A model generated the notes under the pieces. That model searched no databases, was not told the DNA's origin, and saw only the letters and a program-made list of their open reading frames with translations. 12,453 nucleotides of DNA, from assembly GCA_027451565.1 (NCBI GenBank), contig DAIDJC010000069.1:1-12453 (forward strand). Direction: 5' to 3'. The position numbers and the translations under genes are program-made. This DNA comes from Limisphaerales bacterium. GTDB lineage: Bacteria > Verrucomicrobiota > Verrucomicrobiia > Limisphaerales > UBA11358. This document shows, in pieces, positions 7,513-12,453 of this stretch (position 1 is its first letter; each line of letters opens with the position of its first letter).

Positions 7513-9096
7513 TCAAGCCAGGGCGGCAAGCTCGCAGGCGGCGTATTTTTGGATCATTTGATCATAAATAACCATCGCCTTGGGATTTGGGAGGAAACAG
7601 GTGTTGGACATGGGCTTGGAGAAGGGGCGCACCAGCTGGGGCCAGGAAGGGGATTTTCCCCGAGCTTTGAGAAAACCATAGGCCGCCTGGAGGGCTGCGC
7701 CGAGAGCCGCACTCTTTGAAACTTCAATTCGTTGGACCTTGCATTTGAAGACATTGGCCATGATTTGCAAAAGGGTCCGGTCGTTGGCTCCGCCGCCAGT
7801 CGCCAGCAAGGTTTTGGGTGTGATTTTCATCCACCCTGAATGAAGGCGCATGGCCAGGGCTTGTCCTTCAAAAATGGCCCGGCAATTGGCGGGAGGATCG
7901 TTTTCATCCAAGTCAATGCGGCGGGGTCCCGCTTTCAGAACACGGGGCACAATTTCAGGTTCAAACCAAGGCAGGAGGATGGCGCCATGATTTCCAATCG
8001 GGGCGCGATCCACCTGGCGGGAGAAGGTTGCCCAGTCTTTTAATCCGAATTGTTTGCGAACCTGTTCTCGGGCCAGAGACCCGTTCTTGAAACAAATCAG
8101 CGACATATAACCTCCTGCGGGTGAACCGAAGAGATGTCCCCCGCCGTTTGCGTCCGTCCGGCATTTCTCGAGCGTGCCAAACAAGGTATCGCTGGTGCCC
8201 AGGCTGATGGCGGCTTGTCCTGGTTGAATGAGGCCCAACCCCACCACGCTGGCTGGGTTGTCGCCGGTCCAGACGCATGAAAACGCTTCGGGATTGACGC
8301 CATATTTGCCGGCAAAGTAAGGGGAAATCCGGCCAATCACTGTCCCGGCAGGAGCGAGATCGGGTAGAAGGCGAGCCAATCCAGGCGCAGTGGCGCGCAA
8401 TGCCTGGGCATGCCATTGGCGCCGACGGATGTCCATGAGGTTCATCCCGGCTCCATCCCCGTAATCAATGGGCGCCAGACGCCCGGAAAGCACAGAGGCC
8501 ATGAATGAACTCACCAAGGCAATGTGTCGTGTGCCCGCATAGGAGGACGGGGAAGTGCGATAAAATTTGCGAATCTGCGGTCCGGTGAAACGTTCAAAGG
8601 CATCTGAACCCGTGGCCTCAATCATTTTTTGAAGGCCACCTAACTTTTCACGTATTTCACCGCATTCCCGGGTGGTGGATGAGTCCATCCAGATCGGGGC
8701 CGTACAACGTGAAAAAATGCCGCGCAATTGGGATTGCAAGTCCCGGCGGGGATCGAGTTGCGCCAATGTCTTGGCGGCCTTGTCGTTTAGATAAACCGAT
8801 CCGTGCTGCTGCCCGCTCCCACTGATTGAAACAATCCGGTCCAAGGCGACTCCGTCCTGTTTCATGGCCGCAAAAAGCAAATCCAAAGCCGCAACCCATA
8901 GCAGTGGGTTTCCATGCCGCACCAATGGATTTTTGTTGGGAAGAACACCGTTTTGCGTTCCAAACTGCGGAAGCGATTGGTCGAAGTTTAATGATTTTTC
9001 ATAAACCACCCGGCCATGATCCAAGTCAATCACGACAGCGCTAAGGCTTTGCGTGCTGGAATCCAATCCTAAAAACAGGGGAGGGGGCGCTTTCAT
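7513..9096 (-). CDS. xylB: xylulokinase, FGGY family, eukaryote-like type
   Basis: Xylulokinase phosphorylates D-xylulose to xylulose 5-phosphate for the pentose phosphate pathway. The 527-aa protein has both FGGY halves. The first contains FLGLDSSTQSL (8-18, phosphate binding), QFGTQNG (44-50), SGSGQQHGSVY (92-102) and IWMDSST (135-141). The second contains WTGDN (276-280) with the probable catalytic base Asp279, SLGTSDTLFG (298-307), and the ATP-site ATGGGANDRTLLQIMANVF (432-450). The FGTQ-G and GxGQQHGSVY elements recall human and yeast xylulokinases more than E. coli XylB. The start is ATG 9096. A longer frame from a TTG at 9231 adds 45 unconserved residues and is rejected. No xylose isomerase or sugar transporter lies in the window, so another ketose substrate is possible. 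It is divergent from the NRPS gene and leads the ridA-rmuC group. Confidence 0.88.
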   Translation of the reverse strand: MKAPPPLFLGLDSSTQSLSAVVIDLDHGRVVYEKSLNFDQSLPQFGTQNGVLPNKNPLVRHGNPLLWVAALDLLFAAMKQDGVALDRIVSISGSGQQHGSVYLNDKAAKTLAQLDPRRDLQSQLRGIFSRCTAPIWMDSSTTRECGEIREKLGGLQKMIEATGSDAFERFTGPQIRKFYRTSPSSYAGTRHIALVSSFMASVLSGRLAPIDYGDGAGMNLMDIRRRQWHAQALRATAPGLARLLPDLAPAGTVIGRISPYFAGKYGVNPEAFSCVWTGDNPASVVGLGLIQPGQAAISLGTSDTLFGTLEKCRTDANGGGHLFGSPAGGYMSLICFKNGSLAREQVRKQFGLKDWATFSRQVDRAPIGNHGAILLPWFEPEIVPRVLKAGPRRIDLDENDPPANCRAIFEGQALAMRLHSGWMKITPKTLLATGGGANDRTLLQIMANVFKCKVQRIEVSKSAALGAALQAAYGFLKARGKSPSWPQLVRPFSKPMSNTCFLPNPKAMVIYDQMIQKYAACELAALA

Positions 9097-9234
9097 AGTT
9101 GTTGAAATGACCGATGAAATACCAACATTTTGACCGCATGCAAACCAAAACACACGGAATTTATCGTAAAACCGATGAATGACGGCATTTAGGCGGTTTA
9201 AAGCTTTGCCGCAGCGCGGGCTTGAGGGCAATTT

Positions 9235-9275
9235 TGCAATTGTTCAGACTGCAAATGATTCATGCAAATGGTTCA
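9235..9275 (+). repeat. direct repeats TGCAAATGNTTCA upstream of the NRPS promoter
   Basis: Two 13-bp copies lie head to tail without a gap: TGCAAATGATTCA (9250-9262) and TGCAAATGGTTCA (9263-9275), differing at one base. A degenerate 12-base copy, TGCAATTGTTCA, lies at 9235-9246. The last copy directly touches the TTGACT -35-like hexamer at 9276. This is the position expected for an activator or repressor binding array, but no regulator is identified. Confidence 0.6.
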
Positions 9276-9304
9276 TTGACTTAAAGAAAAAACGGATTTA
9301 GCGT
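9276..9304 (+). promoter_or_regulatory. candidate promoter of the NRPS gene
   Basis: TTGACT (9276-9281) matches the -35 consensus at five of six bases. With a 17-base spacer the -10 position reads TAGCGT (9299-9304), which keeps only three consensus bases (T1, A2, T6). A good -35 with a poor -10 next to a repeat array would fit an activator-dependent promoter. The predicted leader to the ATG at 9398 is about 85 bases. Confidence 0.3.
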
Positions 9305-9397
9305 AACCCCGCTTTTATTGATGAGCTTGAATATTTCCCATGGGTCCAAGACAAAAAGTACTTTTCACTCCCCGGCCAGGACGAATTTAAAATACCA

Positions 9398-12300
9398 ATG
9401 CGAAGTCAATCCTCACTTTACCCGCTTAATTCCGGCCAAAAAAGAATCTGGTATTTTGGGCAATTGATGCCGGAGGTTCCTCTTTATAACGAATCTGATT
9501 CGGTGAGGCTGGCTGGAAAAATGGATCATGCGGTGCTTGAGCAGGCTTTTAACAAGGTTGTTTCGAGACACGAAATTTTAAGGTCAACCGTGGTTTTGCA
9601 GGATGGGGAGCCTGCCATGTTGTTGCATGAGAGTTGGCCTTTGCGTTTAAAGAAAATTGATCTTTCTGCATTGGCGGGGGAGCCGCTTGAATCGCGCATA
9701 AAGCAGTTGCTTCTTGAGGAGCCAGAGCGTCCATTCCAGCTTTTGAAGGAGCCGGGAATTCGTGTGACCGTTCTGGAGTTGGGACCGGAAGACCATGTCA
9801 TCATCCTGATGATGCATCATTTGGTTTGTGATCGAGCTTCCGTGGATGTGGTTTGGCGGGAATGGTCGGCCAGTTATTCCGCGCTTTTGCAGGGACAGGA
9901 TCCCCAATTGCCCGCCTTAACGGTTCAACATGGGGATTTCGCACTGTGGCAGGCTCGGCAACTGGCTGAAGGTCGTTTCGAGGATGATTTGATCTTTTGG
10001 CAGAAAAAACTGCAAGGGGCCCCGCCTTTGCTGGAATTGCCATCAGACCGCCCGCGAAGAGAAGCGAACAGGCATGCGGGCAGCCGAAAAAGTGTTCGGA
10101 TCGGTGATAAACTGGTGAAAAAATTGCGCGAATCCAGCCGGCAGGCCGAAACGACTTTGTTCACGCTTTTCACTGCTGCGCTGGATGTGTTGTTGTTTCG
10201 TTATTCCGGCATTGACGACGTTGTTTTGGGTATTGTTGCAAACAACCGAGACCGGCAGGAGTTTGAATCTGCGGTTGGCTTTTTAGCGAATATTCATGCG
10301 CTGCGCACAGGCTTGTCGGGAGATTTAAATTTCCGTGAGGTTTGGAGACGGGTGCAGTCGGATTTGGCGGATCTTTACCGGCATCAAGCGGCGCCGTTTG
10401 AGGAGGTGATCAATCGTGTGCGCCCCCAGCAGAGCCTGAGTTTCCCGCCAATTTTTCAAGTAATGATAGACTGGCGAGACCGGACTCAAACGCGGGCTTT
10501 TGGAGGCATAAATGGTTTTAATGCAGTTCCATTAATCTCGCAAAACCGAACCTCAAAATTTGATCTGACCGTGTTTCTGACCGACGAGGGTGATGATGTT
10601 TTACTAGAAGTGGAATACAACACGGATTTATTTGACGGAGACCGGATGGAGCGGATGCTGGGGCATTATGGGAGGCTTTTGGAGAGCATTATTAAGAACC
10701 CAGGGGGAAGTGTTGGGGAACTGGAGATATTGACGGAGAGGGAGCGGGAACAACTGTTGGAGGGATGGAACCGGACCGAGCGTGAGTATCCATCAGGGAA
10801 GTGCGTGCATGAGTTGTTTGAGGAACAGGTGAGGCGGACGCCGGAAGCGGTGGCCGTGGTGTTTGAGGGGCAGGAGTTGACGTATGGGGAGTTGAATGCG
10901 CGTGCCAATCAAGTGGCGGTTCGTTTAATAGAATTTGGGGTTGGTCCTGAAGTGATTGTCGCGGTGTTTCTTGATCGTAATTTGGATTTGCTGGTGGGAA
11001 TTCTTGGGGTTTTAAAGGCAGGAGGAGCCTATTTGCCAATTGATTCAAGAAGTCCGCTGGATCGAGTTGCTTTCATGCTGGATGATTCCAAGGCTCCGGT
11101 GGTGGTCACGAGTAGCGAGCTTGCTCAAGGACTTACACTGAAGAGGTCTGAGTTTTTAAAAATTGACTTGTTTGATTGGAGTGTTAATGGCGAACAGGTT
11201 GGAGTGAATTTGGAGAATCCGCCATTGCCTTCCAATTTGGCCTATGTGATTTACACTTCAGGATCAACCGGCAATCCCAAGGGGGTGATGGTTACCCAGC
11301 GCAATGTGGTGCGGCTCTTTAGTTCCACAGAACAATGGTTTCATTTCAATCAGGATGATGTTTGGACGTTTTTTCATTCGGTGGCATTTGATTTTTCGGT
11401 GTGGGAGATTTTTGGGGCCTTGTTATTCGGTGGGAAATTGGTGGTGGTTCCCTACATGATAAGTAGATCACCAGATGAATTTCATGAGATGCTCATAAGG
11501 GAGAGGGTGACGGTGCTGAACCAGACGCCGAGCGCGTTTCGAGAATTAATACAGGCTGACGCGAGGACGAAATCACCAAATTCCCTGTTTTTGCGCCTTG
11601 TCGTTTTTGGTGGGGAGGCTTTGGACATGAAAATGCTCAAGCCATGGTATGAAAGGCATGGCGACCAATTTCCGAAGCTTGTAAACATGTATGGAATAAC
11701 GGAAACAACGGTGCATGTTACTTACCGACCTGTCAGCAAACGGGATTTGGATGGTTGCAGTCGCATTGGAGTTCCGATACCTGATTTAAGTCTGTATGTT
11801 TTGGATTCGAGACAGCAGCTAATTCCTATTGGAGTGGCTGGTGAGATATATGTTGGAGGAGCCGGCCTAGCGCGAGGGTACTTGAACCGTGAGGAGCTGA
11901 CCGCAACATGTTTTATCGAGGATAAACTCAATTCAAAGTCTTCTGGCCGACTTTACCGCACAGGGGATCTTGCCCGATATCTTTCTGATGGGGACATTGA
12001 ATATCTTGGGCGGATGGACCATCAGGTGAAGCTGAGGGGATTTCGGATTGAGTTGGGAGAGATTGAGGCGGTGTTGAAGGGATGTGCTGGGGTGAGGGAG
12101 GCGGTGGTGGTGTTGCGCGAGGATGAAGGCAGGGAGAAGAGGTTGGTGGCGTATGTGGTTGGGGAGGGGATGACGGTGGAAGGGATGAGGGAGGAATTGA
12201 GGAGGAAGCTGCCTGAGTACATGATGCCTGCGGCGTATCAGGTGTTGGAACGGCTGCCGTTGACGGCAAACGGGAAAGTGGATCGGAAAGGGTTGCCGAA

Positions 12301-12453
12301 GCCTGAATATGAGGCGAGAGCGGCTGAGTACGAGCCGCCTGGGACGGTTGTGGAGTTGGCCTTGGCGAGGATATGGGAAGATTTGCTTAATTTGAAGCAA
12401 GTGGGATTGGGGGATCATTTTTTTGAGAGTGGAGGTCACTCGCTGCTGGCGAC
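9398..12453 (+). CDS. nonribosomal peptide synthetase, C-A-PCP module (3' partial)
   Basis: This is the first 1018 codons of a multidomain NRPS cut by the window edge. The condensation domain spans about residues 8-440: C1-like NSGQKRIWYF (11-20), the active-site motif HHLVCDR (140-146), the C5-like VGFLANIHALR and the C7-like PPIFQVMIDW. The adenylation domain spans about 450-965: LTYGEL (494-499), LKAGGAYLPID (539-549), YTSGSTGNPKG (619-629), FDFSVWEIF (664-672), NMYGITETT (763-771), YRTGDLARYLSDGDIEYLGR and NGKVDRK with Lys960. The pocket residues read DFWNVGMVHK, predicting threonine. The carrier domain begins near 975 and reaches GGHSLLA, with the phosphopantetheine Ser1015. ATG 9398 is the only usable start, ten residues before C1; no Shine-Dalgarno is close. 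There is no loading module before the C domain, so it either continues another synthetase or is a lipoinitiating start. Codon use is uneven along the gene. Confidence 0.95.
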   Translation, partial: MRSQSSLYPLNSGQKRIWYFGQLMPEVPLYNESDSVRLAGKMDHAVLEQAFNKVVSRHEILRSTVVLQDGEPAMLLHESWPLRLKKIDLSALAGEPLESRIKQLLLEEPERPFQLLKEPGIRVTVLELGPEDHVIILMMHHLVCDRASVDVVWREWSASYSALLQGQDPQLPALTVQHGDFALWQARQLAEGRFEDDLIFWQKKLQGAPPLLELPSDRPRREANRHAGSRKSVRIGDKLVKKLRESSRQAETTLFTLFTAALDVLLFRYSGIDDVVLGIVANNRDRQEFESAVGFLANIHALRTGLSGDLNFREVWRRVQSDLADLYRHQAAPFEEVINRVRPQQSLSFPPIFQVMIDWRDRTQTRAFGGINGFNAVPLISQNRTSKFDLTVFLTDEGDDVLLEVEYNTDLFDGDRMERMLGHYGRLLESIIKNPGGSVGELEILTEREREQLLEGWNRTEREYPSGKCVHELFEEQVRRTPEAVAVVFEGQELTYGELNARANQVAVRLIEFGVGPEVIVAVFLDRNLDLLVGILGVLKAGGAYLPIDSRSPLDRVAFMLDDSKAPVVVTSSELAQGLTLKRSEFLKIDLFDWSVNGEQVGVNLENPPLPSNLAYVIYTSGSTGNPKGVMVTQRNVVRLFSSTEQWFHFNQDDVWTFFHSVAFDFSVWEIFGALLFGGKLVVVPYMISRSPDEFHEMLIRERVTVLNQTPSAFRELIQADARTKSPNSLFLRLVVFGGEALDMKMLKPWYERHGDQFPKLVNMYGITETTVHVTYRPVSKRDLDGCSRIGVPIPDLSLYVLDSRQQLIPIGVAGEIYVGGAGLARGYLNREELTATCFIEDKLNSKSSGRLYRTGDLARYLSDGDIEYLGRMDHQVKLRGFRIELGEIEAVLKGCAGVREAVVVLREDEGREKRLVAYVVGEGMTVEGMREELRRKLPEYMMPAAYQVLERLPLTANGKVDRKGLPKPEYEARAAEYEPPGTVVELALARIWEDLLNLKQVGLGDHFFESGGHSLLA

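Larger units (their letters stand above)
9097..9397. promoter_or_regulatory. divergent intergenic region between xylB and the NRPS gene
   Basis: This 301-base AT-richer stretch has no convincing gene. It must hold the promoters for xylulokinase (leftward) and the NRPS (rightward). The right half holds the direct repeats and promoter listed separately. In the left half the 9-mer ACCGATGAA occurs twice (9110-9118 and 9171-9179), which may be chance. No convincing leftward promoter was seen. In the NRPS frame the sequence is open from 9302, after a TAG at 9299, but contains no ATG, GTG or TTG before 9398. Confidence 0.6.

Noticed and set aside
9097..9231. N-terminal extension of xylulokinase from position 9231
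   Set aside because: It would start at a TTG, adds 45 residues with no similarity to the family, and runs through the intergenic region. ATG 9096 begins directly before the phosphate-binding strand.
11928..12439. Overlapping minus-strand open frames of 113 and 168 codons opposite the NRPS A/PCP region
   Set aside because: They are rich in H, P, Q, R and S and have no recognisable motif. They arise because the G-rich codon bias of the NRPS removes stop codons on the other strand.
1..12453. tRNA, rRNA, CRISPR array, insertion sequence or prophage elements
   Set aside because: No cloverleaf-like sequence, regularly spaced repeats, transposase or integrase motifs, or terminal inverted repeats were seen on either strand.

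Overview
The window is a bacterial chromosome segment with about 9 kb of ordinary metabolic and housekeeping genes on both strands, followed by the 5' end of a large nonribosomal peptide synthetase (NRPS) gene that runs off the right edge. GC content is moderate, and most starts lack a clear Shine-Dalgarno sequence. The small single-cluster ferredoxin and the coiled-coil C4 zinc-ribbon protein (CT398/CdsZ-like) suggest the PVC group, most likely a Verrucomicrobiota member. That placement is an inference from how the proteins look, not from a search.

Left part (1-1147): a short region with a possible promoter leads into a 76-aa [4Fe-4S] ferredoxin, which is closed by two consecutive intrinsic-terminator-like hairpins. 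A Nudix hydrolase of the ADP-ribose pyrophosphatase type follows. Its convergent neighbour is a zinc-ribbon coiled-coil protein on the minus strand.

Middle part (2021-5420): three plus-strand genes may form one unit: a phosphotransacetylase catalytic protein (PTA_PTB domain only), a BioD-like P-loop plus DRTGG protein, and histidinol-phosphate aminotransferase. Together the first two carry all three domains of the long E. coli-type Pta, but as two genes and with the catalytic part first. No acetate kinase gene is visible.

Minus-strand group (9096 down to 5532): xylulokinase of the eukaryote-like type, then RidA, then RmuC. They are co-oriented with gaps of 136 and 90 bases. No functional link among them is evident, so this may be only loose co-transcription.

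Right part (9097-12453): a 301-base divergent intergenic region separates xylulokinase from the NRPS gene. It contains two adjacent 13-bp direct repeats plus a degenerate third copy, abutting a TTGACT -35-like hexamer. The NRPS reads condensation - adenylation - start of a peptidyl carrier domain. Its adenylation pocket reads DFWNVGMVHK, one residue away from the classical threonine code. Codon usage changes sharply inside the gene: the C-A linker and the A C-terminal subdomain/PCP are rich in GAG, GTG, GGG and AGG codons, while the condensation domain and the adenylation core are not. This looks like module or subdomain recombination. The NRPS locus and its repeat-bearing promoter region are the most interesting part of the window.
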